Positions 51,188 to 60,106 are shown, counted from the first letter of the stretch. The stretch: 64,000 bases of DNA from Knoellia sinensis KCTC 19936 (GCF_000768705.1 NZ_AVPJ01000004.1:186001-250000), one strand, 5' to 3'. Translations and numbers: made by a program. Notes: a model not told the origin generated them from the letters alone.

Positions 51188-52525
51188 ATGGCGTTCAACT
51201 ACGGACAGTTCGTGAGCGGTGGCATCGGCAAGCAACTCGCCACCACCCTCGGCCTTCCCCGCCCGACGAAGCTGCGTCGACACAAGGTGGGTGGCTCGCT
51301 CATTCCGGGTGAGGTTCTCGTCGCGGGCCACGGCGAGGCCCCCGTGGCCGAGCGCGTGCGCCACCTGCTCTCGGATGCCGGTGTCAAGGTCGCGACGTCC
51401 CCTTCGACCTCGGTCGCGGGCGTGGTCCTCGACCTCACCGCCGTCGAGACGCCGGCCGACCTGGAGACGCTTCGGGGCGTGGTCGGTCCGGCCCTCAAGA
51501 CGCTTGCCCCCACTGGGCGCGTCATCGTGATCGGCCGCCCGCCGGAGTCGGCGACCTCGGTCGCTCAGGCCGCGGCGCGCCGCGCGGTCGAGGGCATCGT
51601 GCGCTCGATCGGCAAGGAGATGCGCGGTGGAGGCACGGCCAACACCGTGCTTGTCGCGGAGGGCGCCGACGCCGGCGTCGACGCGACCGTTCGGTTCCTC
51701 CTCTCGGGTCGCTCGGCCTATGTGTCCGCGCAGGTCTTCCACGTCGCCAAGCCCGTCGGTGACGTGGCCGCACCCGCAGACTGGGACAAGCCACTGGCAG
51801 GCAAGGTCGCGGTCGTCACCGGTGCCGCGCGCGGCATCGGCGCGGCCATCGCCGACACCCTCGCCCGCGACGGCGCGACGATCATCGCGGTGGACATGCC
51901 GCAGGCCGGCGGCCCGCTCGCGGAGGTCGCGAACCGTCTCGGCGGCACCGCGCTCCAGCTCGACGTTACCGCCGAGGACGCTGGCGCCAAGATCGTCGAG
52001 CACGCCCAGGCCCGCCACGGTGGCTTCGACATCGTCGTGCACAACGCCGGCATCACCCGGGACAAGCTCCTCGCCAACACCGAGGCCGACCGATGGGACT
52101 CCGTCCTCCAGGTCAACCTGCTCTCGATCCTGCGCATGAACGAGGCGCTCATCCCGGCCATCAACGACGGTGGCCACATCGTCAACGTCTCCTCGATCGC
52201 AGGGATCGCCGGCAACCGCGGCCAGACCAACTACGCCGCGTCCAAGGCTGGCGTCATCGGGATGACCCAGTCACTCGCGGCCGACAAGGCCGTCCTCAAG
52301 AAGGGGATCACCGTCAATGCGGTGGCACCTGGATTCATCGAGACCGAGATGACCGCGAAGGTGCCGTTCGCGACGCGTGAGGTCGGTCGTCTCATGAACT
52401 CGTTGTCGCAGGGCGGGCAGCCAGTCGACGTCGCCGAGACCATCGGCTTCTTCGCCTGGGACGCCAACCGCGCTGTCACGGGCAACACGGTGCGCGTCTG
52501 CGGCCAGATGCTCATGGGGGCCTGA
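51188..52525 (+). CDS. fabG4: High-molecular-weight 3-oxoacyl-ACP/CoA reductase (FabG4-like)
   Basis: The 445-residue protein is twice the size of normal FabG. Residues about 1-200 form a flavodoxin-like domain (MAFNYGQFVSGGIGKQLATTLGLPRP, IPGEVLVAGHGEAPV), and 205-445 are an SDR reductase. The SDR part has VVTGAARGIGAAIAD, NAGITRDKLL, VNVSSIAGIAGNRGQTNYAASKAG (catalytic Ser, Tyr, Lys) and PGFIETEMTAKVP. This matches mycobacterial FabG4, an NADH-dependent beta-ketoacyl-CoA reductase. The stop and the htdX start share one base (TGATG). Confidence 0.9.
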   Translation: MAFNYGQFVSGGIGKQLATTLGLPRPTKLRRHKVGGSLIPGEVLVAGHGEAPVAERVRHLLSDAGVKVATSPSTSVAGVVLDLTAVETPADLETLRGVVGPALKTLAPTGRVIVIGRPPESATSVAQAAARRAVEGIVRSIGKEMRGGGTANTVLVAEGADAGVDATVRFLLSGRSAYVSAQVFHVAKPVGDVAAPADWDKPLAGKVAVVTGAARGIGAAIADTLARDGATIIAVDMPQAGGPLAEVANRLGGTALQLDVTAEDAGAKIVEHAQARHGGFDIVVHNAGITRDKLLANTEADRWDSVLQVNLLSILRMNEALIPAINDGGHIVNVSSIAGIAGNRGQTNYAASKAGVIGMTQSLAADKAVLKKGITVNAVAPGFIETEMTAKVPFATREVGRLMNSLSQGGQPVDVAETIGFFAWDANRAVTGNTVRVCGQMLMGA

Positions 52526-53382
52526 TGACCCAGAAGGAGACCTTCAGCGAGGCGCCGTCGCTCGCCAAGGTGTTCGTGCGGGCTGCACTCGCGGGCAAGA
52601 AGTCCGGATCGACGCTGCCGGCCAGCGAACTCGTCCTCACAGACCACAAGGTGGACCGCCAGCACCTCATGGACTACCAGCGGCTGTGTGGGTTCGGTGT
52701 CGACGACGTTCTCCCGCACACCTATCCGCACATCCTGGGTTTCCCGCTGCAGGCCGAGCTCATGGCGCGCTCGTCGTTCCCGTTGCCGCTCGCCGGGCTC
52801 GTCCACACCGAGAACACGATCACCGTGCGACGCACCCTGAACGCCGACGATGTGCTCGACATCGCCGTCCATGCCGAGGATCTGCGGGAGCACCCCAAGG
52901 GTCGGTTGGTCGACCTCGTCACCGAGGCCACCGTCGATGGCGAGTCGGTGTGGAGTGGGCGTAGCACCTACATCGCCCGGGGGAAGGGCAACCCCGACGC
53001 CGAGCGCGGTGCTGAGGCGCCGCCGGTGCCGCAGGGCATCGCAGCCGCCCAGTGGTCGCTCCCGGGCGACCTGGGTCGCCAGTACGCCGCGGTCTCGGGC
53101 GATGTGAACCCGATCCACATGCACCCGCTCACCGCCAAGGCGATGGGATTCCCCAAGGCCATCGCGCACGGGATGTGGACCTCCGCCCGCACCTTGGCTG
53201 CGCTGGGTCGCTCCGTCAACGGGCCGAGCACGTCCAACGTCTGGTTCAAGAAGCCGGTGCTCCTGCCGAGCAAGGTCGACTTCGTCGTCGACCGCAGCCA
53301 GGCGCTCACGGTGGCGGGGTTGCGTGCCACGCGCAAGCCCGAGACCGAGCACCTCGTACTCACCCTCGAGACGGCTCACTGA
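52525..53382 (+). CDS. htdX: MaoC-type 3-hydroxyacyl dehydratase (HtdX-like)
   Basis: The 285-residue double-hotdog protein dehydrates or hydrates 3-hydroxyacyl thioesters. The hydratase-2 motif is in QYAAVSGDVNPIHMHPLTAKAMGFPKAIAHGMWT (Asp and His of the active site). It is third in the fadA2-fabG4-htdX unit; in Mycobacterium tuberculosis the same genes neighbour fadE5. The enzyme set can run as beta-oxidation or as acyl elongation. A palindromic hairpin follows. Confidence 0.9.
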   Translation: MTQKETFSEAPSLAKVFVRAALAGKKSGSTLPASELVLTDHKVDRQHLMDYQRLCGFGVDDVLPHTYPHILGFPLQAELMARSSFPLPLAGLVHTENTITVRRTLNADDVLDIAVHAEDLREHPKGRLVDLVTEATVDGESVWSGRSTYIARGKGNPDAERGAEAPPVPQGIAAAQWSLPGDLGRQYAAVSGDVNPIHMHPLTAKAMGFPKAIAHGMWTSARTLAALGRSVNGPSTSNVWFKKPVLLPSKVDFVVDRSQALTVAGLRATRKPETEHLVLTLETAH

Positions 53383-53394
53383 CCTCAGGGTCAA

Positions 53395-53461
53395 GCAGTC
53401 GAGAGGAGAAGAAGTCCCGCCGCCAGTCGCTGGAGGCGGGACTTCTTCTACTCTCGAGTGC
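53395..53461. terminator. 32-bp palindromic hairpin, second copy of the family
   Basis: Arms 53395-53426 and 53430-53461 pair over 32 bp with 3 mismatches around a TCG loop. The stem core AGAAGAAGTCCCGCC and the outer GCAGTCGAGAG are shared with the hairpin at 1175-1241. It follows the htdX stop by 12 bases and should end that operon. Confidence 0.75.
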
Positions 53462-53509
53462 CTTGCGGTTCCGCCTCGGCAACGGGTCGGAATCAGTCAT
53501 GCTGGACAC

Positions 53510-53560
53510 ATGCTGGGTGGCGCGTTCGTGCTGGCCGTCGCCTGCGGCGGTGTGCCGTGA
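53510..53560 (+). CDS. Possible 16-codon leader ORF coupled to the matrixin gene
   Basis: ATG 53510 opens MLGGAFVLAVACGGVP and stops at 53558-53560, overlapping the GTG start of the next gene (GTGA). Such an overlap often couples translation. There is no clear ribosome site and the peptide could be chance. Confidence 0.25.
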   Translation: MLGGAFVLAVACGGVP

Positions 53561-54066
53561 GACGTCGCACCGCCGTGGCTGCGTTCGGCGCCGGTGTCGT
53601 TGCGGCTCTCGTGAGCGTGTACGTGATGGCACAACGACTCGACAAGGACCTCGTGACCCCGACGTGGCAACAGCCCGTGGTCACGATCGACGACAAGGCG
53701 GCCGTGGCGGCAGCGCAGCAGTGGGATGCGCCGTTCCAGATCCGCTACTCCACCACCAGCCCCGACATCAACGTCACTCGCGGCGTCACGCTCCGGGACC
53801 AATCGTCCGGCGCCGTGATCGGCGGCAAGGCGTTTCCACCCACAGTCGACGGGGACCGGATCACCGGGTGCCTCATCCTCGTCCACCACAGGCACGTCAC
53901 CGATGCCGTCCTGGCACACGAGATCGGGCACTGCCTTGGGCTCGGGCACAGCCTGAACCCCGCCCGCCTCATGTACGGGGCGAGTGGGGTTCCTGGTGGG
54001 GCGAGCGGCGTCACCGAGGCCGATCGTGCCGCACTCGCGGCGCTCTACGGGCGCAGGCCGCGATGA
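53557..54066 (+). CDS. Matrixin-type zinc metalloprotease, membrane-anchored
   Basis: The 169-residue protein starts RRRTAVAAFGAGVVAALVSVYVMAQ, a signal anchor. A small catalytic domain follows with the complete zinc motif HEIGHCLGLGHS (HExxHxxGxxH) and a Met-turn-like LMYGASG. It contains PFQIRYSTTSPDINVTRGV upstream, like the strand of matrixins. Very short proteases of this type are known from actinobacteria; the substrate is unknown. GTG 53557 is chosen to include the anchor. Confidence 0.78.
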   Translation: MRRRTAVAAFGAGVVAALVSVYVMAQRLDKDLVTPTWQQPVVTIDDKAAVAAAQQWDAPFQIRYSTTSPDINVTRGVTLRDQSSGAVIGGKAFPPTVDGDRITGCLILVHHRHVTDAVLAHEIGHCLGLGHSLNPARLMYGASGVPGGASGVTEADRAALAALYGRRPR

Positions 54067-54069
54067 GGG

Positions 54070-55962
54070 TCAGTCAGGGCTGGGGGTGAAGCCGAGGACG
54101 CGACCGTAGAACGCGAGTTCGCGGGTCAGTGAGTCCTCTATGGCCGACGCGGAGCGGAACCCGTGCCCCTCGTCCGGATAGAGGACGAGGTCGACATCAC
54201 CACCGGCTGCCCGCATCCCTGCGGCCATTGCTTCTGCCTGCGCCTGAGGGACGACCTCGTCGATCCCTCCCTGCAACAAGAGGACGGCTCCGTGCACCGC
54301 GTCGGCGTGGTGGACGGGCGAGCGCTCGACGTAGACGTCCTTGGCCTCGGGGTACGGACCGACGATGCGGTCGAGATAGCGCGACTCGAACTTGTGGGTG
54401 TCGGTGGCGAGTCCCTCGAGGTCGGCGACACCGAAGTAGCTCGTGCCCGCCGCGAACGCGTCACTGGTGGTCAGCGCCCGCAGCACTGAGTAGCCCCCGG
54501 CACTGCCACCACGTATCGCGAGCCGGTCTCCGTCGACCTCGCCGGCGTCCGCGAGCGAGCGAGCTCCGGTGACGATGTCATCGATGTCGATGACGCCCCA
54601 TTGTCCGAGCAGTCGATCGCGGTAGGCCCGACCGTGGCCGGTGCTCCCGGAGTGGTTGACGTCGAGAACGGCGAAACCACGAGTCGTCCAGAACGCGCGT
54701 GCCAGGTGGAGGCCGGCCTCCGTTCGCGCCGTGGGTCCACCATGGACGAAGACGAGCAGAGGCGGCAGCTCGCCCTCAGGGCCGGTCGCCTGCGGGTGCG
54801 TGGGCGGCAGGAAGACCCCGTGCACCTCCTGGCCCCCGCTGTTGGTCCAGGTCCATGGCTGAGCCGTGCTCGCGTATGCCGGGTCGAGACCTTCGTCGCG
54901 GCTGCGCCGGATCGTCGTCTGGGGTCCGTTGACCGGACCGCGCGTGATGACCGGCATCGCGGAGAGAGATCCCGAGCGCAGGGCGATCTCATCGCCGGCG
55001 GCGTGGAGGTGGTCGAACTGCACACCGTCGTTCTGGACATCGAGAAGCGTGCCGTCCGAGGGGTCGAGGACTCCGAGCTTCCCGACGCCCTCGGCCCACC
55101 AGTGCACGAGCACCCGCCCGTCCGACAGGAAGGCGTAGTCGCTCATCCCCAGTGCCCACTGTGGCTGCATGAAGTCGGCGTCGACGGAGTGGACGACCTC
55201 GATGCCAGAACCACTGTCCTTCTTGAGGTTCCACCAACCCGAGTCGTCTGACACGAACCACAGGGTGCCGTCGTCACTGAACTTCGGCTGTCCTACCGAC
55301 ACGTCCGGACGGCCCTCGACGATCCGCCAGTCGAGGGATCCTCCCTCGGGGGTGAGTGCGGCGCGCCGCAGGGTCGTCGTGTCCCAGGGCATGTTCGGGT
55401 GGTCCCACGTCACGACGGCGACCTCGGCACCATCGGCCGAGAGTGCCGCACGTCCGACGAAGTCGGATCCCTCCCACAGGATGCGCCCACCGTCGGCGTT
55501 GTCCCCGTCGAGCGAGAGCCGGACGAGGGTGTTGACCGGCTCGTCGTCTCCTGAGTGGTCCTCCCTCACGGCGAGCGCGAAGCCGTCACCCAGCACGAGC
55601 CCCCCGTAGCGGAAGCCACCCTCCGGTGTGATGGGGCGGAGTTCGCCCGCATCCGTCACCACATGGACTCTCAGGTCCGGCAACGTCGCGACGACCACCT
55701 CCCCGGACCGGACGGCATACGCGCCGCCGCCGTACTCGTGGACCCGGGAACGGACGTTGATCCCTTCGCCGACCACGTCCTCGACGGCCCCGGTCGCGCC
55801 GACATGCCGCATCAGGACCACGCGGCCTCCCTCCCACGGCCGGCCCTCGAGCCAGTAGGTGTCGGGACCATCGACGCGGACCTCGTCGAGCGCCCGGGTC
55901 GCAGCGGTGAGGTCTCTGGGGGAGAGGGGCGATGGCCAGGAACCGAAGGGGAGCGTGGTCAT
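54070..55962 (-). CDS. S9 family (prolyl oligopeptidase-like) peptidase
   Basis: The 630-residue cytoplasmic enzyme has an N-terminal beta-propeller (about 20-370) and a C-terminal alpha/beta-hydrolase domain. The catalytic Ser is in IRGGSAGGYSVLRAL, the Asp in LLLQGGIDEVVPQ, and the His in YPDEGHGFR; VFVHGGPTAR is the oxyanion region. It is like dipeptidyl-peptidase/acylaminoacyl peptidases that clip short peptides. It ends 4 bases from the convergent protease gene. Confidence 0.9.
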   Translation of the reverse strand: MTTLPFGSWPSPLSPRDLTAATRALDEVRVDGPDTYWLEGRPWEGGRVVLMRHVGATGAVEDVVGEGINVRSRVHEYGGGAYAVRSGEVVVATLPDLRVHVVTDAGELRPITPEGGFRYGGLVLGDGFALAVREDHSGDDEPVNTLVRLSLDGDNADGGRILWEGSDFVGRAALSADGAEVAVVTWDHPNMPWDTTTLRRAALTPEGGSLDWRIVEGRPDVSVGQPKFSDDGTLWFVSDDSGWWNLKKDSGSGIEVVHSVDADFMQPQWALGMSDYAFLSDGRVLVHWWAEGVGKLGVLDPSDGTLLDVQNDGVQFDHLHAAGDEIALRSGSLSAMPVITRGPVNGPQTTIRRSRDEGLDPAYASTAQPWTWTNSGGQEVHGVFLPPTHPQATGPEGELPPLLVFVHGGPTARTEAGLHLARAFWTTRGFAVLDVNHSGSTGHGRAYRDRLLGQWGVIDIDDIVTGARSLADAGEVDGDRLAIRGGSAGGYSVLRALTTSDAFAAGTSYFGVADLEGLATDTHKFESRYLDRIVGPYPEAKDVYVERSPVHHADAVHGAVLLLQGGIDEVVPQAQAEAMAAGMRAAGGDVDLVLYPDEGHGFRSASAIEDSLTRELAFYGRVLGFTPSPD

Positions 55963-55979
55963 TCAGCCAACCTAGGTCG

Positions 55980-56732
55980 TCAGAGCCGGTGGTGCACCCA
56001 GACGTTGGGCTCCACATAGACGGCGTGGTCGTGCTCGACACTCACGTGGACGGGGTTCAGGGCGAACGGCACCTCCACATCACCCGAGGTGTCGAACGGC
56101 AAGCCGGTCCACTCCCGCCACTCGGCGAGCGTCCCGGGGATCGTCATCGATCGCGCACAGACGCCCTCGATCGTTCCGCCAGCACGCACGTGCAGCCGCA
56201 GCCACGGGTCGACGGGCAGCCCGTCTTCACGGGTCCGGAACGCATACTCGGTCATCGGTGTCAGGGGTTCGAGGTGCTTGTTGCTGGGGCGAACCGGGGC
56301 CACGAGGTCATGGAAGCCGTGACGGATGGCGTTCTGCCGTTTGGCCTCCAGCATCACAGACGCCAGACCGGTGCCCTGGAGGTCTGGACGGATGGCGACC
56401 TCCAGGGCCGATACGTGCGTCGGCTTCCGGCCGGCAAGTTCGTCGAGCCAGGCCCATCGGATCACTCCGTCCCAGCCGTCCTCCGGCAAGGTCGGGCGTC
56501 CGATCTCGGAACCCATCGCGAACGGGATCGCGTGCGACTTGGCGACGATCCGCTCGGGTTCGGCCGCGTCCCACGCGACCAGGCTCCACTCGGCGTACGT
56601 CGTCGATGCCCGCGCGTAGTAGAGGTCGCCAATCGGATCCCACTTCATGAACTCGGGCCACGGGTTGTCGAACTCCCCCTGCAGGTCCGTGAGGTCGGGT
56701 CGTTCGGCGCGCGAGGCGATCACAAGGTCCAT
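55980..56732 (-). CDS. GNAT-family N-acetyltransferase
   Basis: The 250-residue protein has an N-terminal acetyltransferase fold with ALEVAIRPDLQGTGLASVMLEAKRQ, the acetyl-CoA loop, and a C-terminal extension rich in Trp/Pro (PGTLAEWREWTGLPFDTSGDVEVPFALNPVHV). The substrate is unknown. ATG 56732 is chosen; upstream in-frame codons cross the palindrome at 56792-56827. It lies 17 bases upstream of the S9 peptidase gene on the same strand. Confidence 0.8.
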   Translation of the reverse strand: MDLVIASRAERPDLTDLQGEFDNPWPEFMKWDPIGDLYYARASTTYAEWSLVAWDAAEPERIVAKSHAIPFAMGSEIGRPTLPEDGWDGVIRWAWLDELAGRKPTHVSALEVAIRPDLQGTGLASVMLEAKRQNAIRHGFHDLVAPVRPSNKHLEPLTPMTEYAFRTREDGLPVDPWLRLHVRAGGTIEGVCARSMTIPGTLAEWREWTGLPFDTSGDVEVPFALNPVHVSVEHDHAVYVEPNVWVHHRL

Positions 56733-56791
56733 ACCCCGAACGTCCCACACCCGAACTCCGTCGCGCCTCCGCTTTTCCGGCGGATAGCATC

Positions 56792-56827
56792 GGTATGCCG
56801 TGCCGGGACGTCCGCACACGGCATACC
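56792..56827. repeat. Head-to-head GTATGCC/GGCATAC palindrome in the thrS/acetyltransferase divergent region
   Basis: GGTATGCCGTG (56792-56802) and CACGGCATACC (56817-56827) are perfect complements with a 14-base spacer, 29 bases before thrS. The genes on both sides point away, so it is not a simple terminator. It could be an operator or a leader hairpin of thrS. Confidence 0.7.
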
Positions 56828-56856
56828 TTCCGCAGTTGCCACCACAGGAGTAGCCC

Positions 56857-58842
56857 GTGTCATCGCAGATCACCGTTCACGTCGCCGGAGACGAGCGATC
56901 GGTGGGTCTGGACACGACGGCCGCTGATCTCTTCGAAGGGCAGCGCGAGGTGCTCGTCGCCCGGGTCAACGGTGAACTGCGTGACCTCACCCACGTCCTC
57001 GCCGAAGGTGACACGGTGGAGCCGGTGACCGCGCAGGAGCAGGACGGCCTCGATGTGCTGCGGCACAGTGCTGCTCACGTCCTGGCGCAGGCCGTGCAGC
57101 AGGTCAACCCCGACGCCAAGCTGGGCATCGGCCCGCCCGTGCGCGACGGCTTCTACTACGACTTCGACGTCGCCGAGCCGTTCCACCCCGACGACCTCAA
57201 GGCCCTCGAGAAGGTCATGCAGAAGATCGTCAACGAGGGCCAGACGTTCGTGCGCCGCGAGATCAGCGACGATGCCGCCCTCGTCGAGCTCAAGGACGAG
57301 CCCTACAAGTGCGAGCTCATCGGCCTCAAGGGTGGCTCTGCTGGTGAAGCGGCTGAGGGTGCCGATGTCGAGGTGGGCGGCGCCCAACTCACGATCTATG
57401 ACAACGTCCGGCGCGACGGTTCAACGGCGTGGGGAGACCTCTGTCGGGGCCCCCACGTGCCGACCACCAAGGTCCTCGGCAACGCCTTCAAGGTGATGCG
57501 CAGTGCTGCTGCCTACTGGCGCGGGTCCGAGAAGAACCCGCAGCTGCAGCGCATCTACGGCACCGCCTGGCCGACCAAGGACGAGCTCAAGGCCTACCTC
57601 GACCGTCTCGCCGAGGCCGAGAAGCGCGACCACCGCAAGTTGGGTGCCGAACTCGACCTCTACTCGTTCCCCGACGAGATCGGCTCCGGCATGGCCGTCT
57701 TCCACCCCAAGGGCGGCGTCATCAAGCGCGAGATGGAGGACTACGTCCGTCGGCGCCACATCGAGGAGGGCTTCGACTACGTCGGGACCCCGCACATCAG
57801 CAAGGACGGGCTGTTCCACACCTCGGGACACCTGCCCTACTACGCCGACACGATGTTCCCGCCGATGGAGATGGAGCATGCGGAGTACCGCCTCAAGGCG
57901 ATGAACTGCCCCATGCACAACCTCATCTTCCGATCCCGCGGTCGCTCCTATCGAGAGCTGCCGCTGCGCTTCTTCGAGTTCGGGTCGGTCTACCGCTTCG
58001 AGAAGTCGGGCGTCGTGCATGGGCTGACCCGGGTGCGGGCCATGACTCAGGATGACTCGCACTCCTACGTCACCCCGGAGCAGGCGCCGGCCGAGGTCGA
58101 GCACCTCCTCGACTTCGTCACGGGGTTGCTGAAGGACTTCGGCCTGGACGACTACTACTTCGAGCTGTCCACCCGTGACGAGGACGGCGAGAAGGCCGAG
58201 AAGTTCATCGGCTCGCCGGAGCAGTGGGAGACCGCGACCAAGGTCCTCGAGGAGACGGCCGGCAAGTACGGCGTGGACCTCGTGCCGGACCCCGGGGGCG
58301 CGGCCTTCTACGGCCCGAAGATCTCCGTGCAGGCCCGTGACGCGATCGGGCGCACCTGGCAGATGTCGACGATCCAGTACGACTTCAACCAGCCGGAGCG
58401 CTTCGGCCTCGAATACCAGGCCTCCGACGGCTCGCGGCAGCAGCCGGTGATGATCCACTCCGCCAAGTTCGGCTCGATCGAGCGGTTCATCGGCGTGCTC
58501 GTCGAGCACTACGCCGGTGCGTTCCCGGTCTGGCTCAGCCCGGTTCAGGTCCTCGGTGTGCCCGTCGCGGACGAGTACAACGACTACCTCTGGGACGTGC
58601 TGTCGCAGATGAAGGCCAAGGGCATTCGCGTCGAACTCGACGAGAGTGACGACCGGTTCCCCAAGAAGATCCGCAACGCAAGCAAGTCCAAGGTGCCCTT
58701 CACGCTCATTGCCGGAGAGGAGGACCGCAGCAACAACGCGGTCTCGTTCCGCTATCGCGACGGCTCGCAGAAGAATGGTGTGCCGATCGAGGACGCCATC
58801 GCCGAGGTACTCACCGCCATCGAGACCCGCGCCCAGGTCTGA
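56857..58842 (+). CDS. thrS: Threonyl-tRNA synthetase
   Basis: The 661-residue class II synthetase has a TGS domain (about 1-62), an editing domain with the HxxxH metal site ([15 protein letters not shown]) and the SAD region. The catalytic core has motif 2 ([45 protein letters not shown]), NCPMHN with the zinc Cys, and motif 3. An anticodon-binding domain lies at the end. It starts at GTG 56857 after an AGGAG site. No T-box leader is visible; the only structure upstream is the GTATGCC palindrome. Confidence 0.97.
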   Translation: MSSQITVHVAGDERSVGLDTTAADLFEGQREVLVARVNGELRDLTHVLAEGDTVEPVTAQEQDGLDVLRHSAAHVLAQAVQQVNPDAKLGIGPPVRDGFYYDFDVAEPFHPDDLKALEKVMQKIVNEGQTFVRREISDDAALVELKDEPYKCELIGLKGGSAGEAAEGADVEVGGAQLTIYDNVRRDGSTAWGDLCRGPHVPTTKVLGNAFKVMRSAAAYWRGSEKNPQLQRIYGTAWPTKDELKAYLDRLAEAEKRDHRKLGAELDLYSFPDEIGSGMAVFHPKGGVIKREMEDYVRRRHIEEGFDYVGTPHISKDGLFHTSGHLPYYADTMFPPMEMEHAEYRLKAMNCPMHNLIFRSRGRSYRELPLRFFEFGSVYRFEKSGVVHGLTRVRAMTQDDSHSYVTPEQAPAEVEHLLDFVTGLLKDFGLDDYYFELSTRDEDGEKAEKFIGSPEQWETATKVLEETAGKYGVDLVPDPGGAAFYGPKISVQARDAIGRTWQMSTIQYDFNQPERFGLEYQASDGSRQQPVMIHSAKFGSIERFIGVLVEHYAGAFPVWLSPVQVLGVPVADEYNDYLWDVLSQMKAKGIRVELDESDDRFPKKIRNASKSKVPFTLIAGEEDRSNNAVSFRYRDGSQKNGVPIEDAIAEVLTAIETRAQV

Positions 58843-58867
58843 CCGCCATGACCAGGAGCCAGCGCCC

Positions 58868-59326
58868 GTGAGCAGCGACATCAGGCTGGCCGAGCCACGT
58901 GATGCGTTCGCGATCGCGGCTCTCACAATGCAGGACGACCGGGAGACCGGAGCGACGATCGCACCCGGCTTCATCGACCGCTATGCGGACGCGTGGTTGG
59001 CCGACCGCAACCGGGTCACGTTCCTGGCCGAGGGCACCGACGGACGTCCGCTCGGCATGGTCACTGCTGCCGTCGTCACCAAGTTGCCAAGCTCGCGTCG
59101 ACCGGACGAGCGTTGGCTGCACGTGTCGTTGCTGTTCGTCACTCAGGACGCGCGCGGTGCTGGACTCGGTGCGCGGCTGCTGGCCACCTTGAAGGAGTGG
59201 TCACGGGCACATGCCGTGAGCAGGATGCAGCTCAACGCTGACGCGCGGGCGCGTTCGCTCTACGAGCGAGCCGGATTCGGGCCGGCCACAGCCGAACTCA
59301 TGGAGTGGCACGCGGATCCATCCTGA
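58868..59326 (+). CDS. GNAT-family N-acetyltransferase
   Basis: The 152-residue single-domain acetyltransferase has LFVTQDARGAGLGARLLATLKEW as the acetyl-CoA binding motif and a C-terminal ARARSLYERAGFGPA. The target is unknown. GTG 58868 is chosen, with AGGAG about 10 bases upstream; it follows thrS by 25 bases and is probably co-transcribed. Confidence 0.82.
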   Translation: MSSDIRLAEPRDAFAIAALTMQDDRETGATIAPGFIDRYADAWLADRNRVTFLAEGTDGRPLGMVTAAVVTKLPSSRRPDERWLHVSLLFVTQDARGAGLGARLLATLKEWSRAHAVSRMQLNADARARSLYERAGFGPATAELMEWHADPS

Positions 59327-59420
59327 ACGGGTGCAACCTTGTCGGCGGCCACCGCGTCTGGTGTGGTGAGGGGGCGGGACCGCAGGGGGTATCCGCCTCT
59401 CACCAACGAGAGGATCAACG

Positions 59421-59984
59421 ATGTTCACTCGCACCACTCGCCTGGCTGCCGTCGTCGGCAGTGCAGTCCTGTTCGGCTTGGCTGGCACGACGGGGGCGTC
59501 CGCAGCAGGCCCGGGCATTCCGGACGTCCTGCCCGACACCATGCTCGGAGCATCGCTCCAGGCCGAGTTCGACAACCACCCGAACGGTCCCACGGTGACG
59601 GGCGCGCAGTACTGCGACCCGATCAACAACCCGAAGGCCAAGCTCGCCCAGGTTCGTCAGAACTGGATGTACTGGAACGCGGACGACGACACCTCCGGGC
59701 TCTCGTCCGACGTCACCATCTCCAAGTACGCGCGTGCCGGGGTCGCCTTCGCGCAGGTCGTCACCGACACGGGGTACTGCACCATGGGCGAGAGCCTGGA
59801 GCGCACGGAGTGGGACGGCGTGGACGCGGGGACCCACGCCCTCTACAGCGGCGCCGACTACGCCGCCGCCGTCATCCACGACGGCCGCTACATCATCGCC
59901 GTTGCCGTGAGCGACTGGGACGGTGGACTTGACGAGGTCGGGGGAGCGACGGCCGAGGCGCTGAAGCTGGCAGCCGCGCTCTGA
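59421..59984 (+). CDS. Secreted protein of unknown function
   Basis: The 187-residue protein starts with a clear signal peptide (MFTRTTRLAAVVGSAVLFGL, then AGTTGASA; cleavage likely before AGPG). The mature part has two cysteines (QYCDP and GYCTM) that could form a disulfide, and ends in a compact Ala/Asp-rich region (YIIAVAVSDWDGGLDEVGGATAEALKLAAAL). I do not recognise the family. It has an own GAGAGG ribosome site and is followed by a motif-bearing terminator, so it is likely a single-gene unit. Confidence 0.75.
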   Translation: MFTRTTRLAAVVGSAVLFGLAGTTGASAAGPGIPDVLPDTMLGASLQAEFDNHPNGPTVTGAQYCDPINNPKAKLAQVRQNWMYWNADDDTSGLSSDVTISKYARAGVAFAQVVTDTGYCTMGESLERTEWDGVDAGTHALYSGADYAAAVIHDGRYIIAVAVSDWDGGLDEVGGATAEALKLAAAL

Positions 59985-59990
59985 ACGATC

Positions 59991-60039
59991 GGTGAGCGGA
60001 CGGCATACACGGTCCTTCGCTGTATGCCGTCCGGTCACC
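59991..60039. terminator. Terminator hairpin built from GGCATAC/GTATGCC
   Basis: A 13-bp perfect stem (59997-60009 with 60021-60033) is extended by an outer GGTGA/TCACC pairing. It starts 7 bases after the stop of the secreted protein. The stem contains the GGCATAC heptamer and its complement. Confidence 0.82.
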
Positions 60040-60072
60040 GACGAGGTCGGCTGGCAAATTCCCACAACTCGC

Positions 60073-60100
60073 TTGCCCCGAACGATGAGAAACCTACAAT
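60073..60100 (+). promoter_or_regulatory. Promoter upstream of the HIT/PIM operon leader
   Basis: TTGCCC (60073-60078) and TACAAT (60095-60100) are 16 bases apart. TACAAT is one of the best -10 elements in the window. Transcription would start near 60107, 130 bases before the first gene. Confidence 0.5.
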
Positions 60101-60106
60101 GATTGA

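Noticed and set aside
56733-56856. T-box or other amino-acid leader for thrS
   Set aside because: No T-box consensus or specifier stem is visible, only the GTATGCC palindrome.
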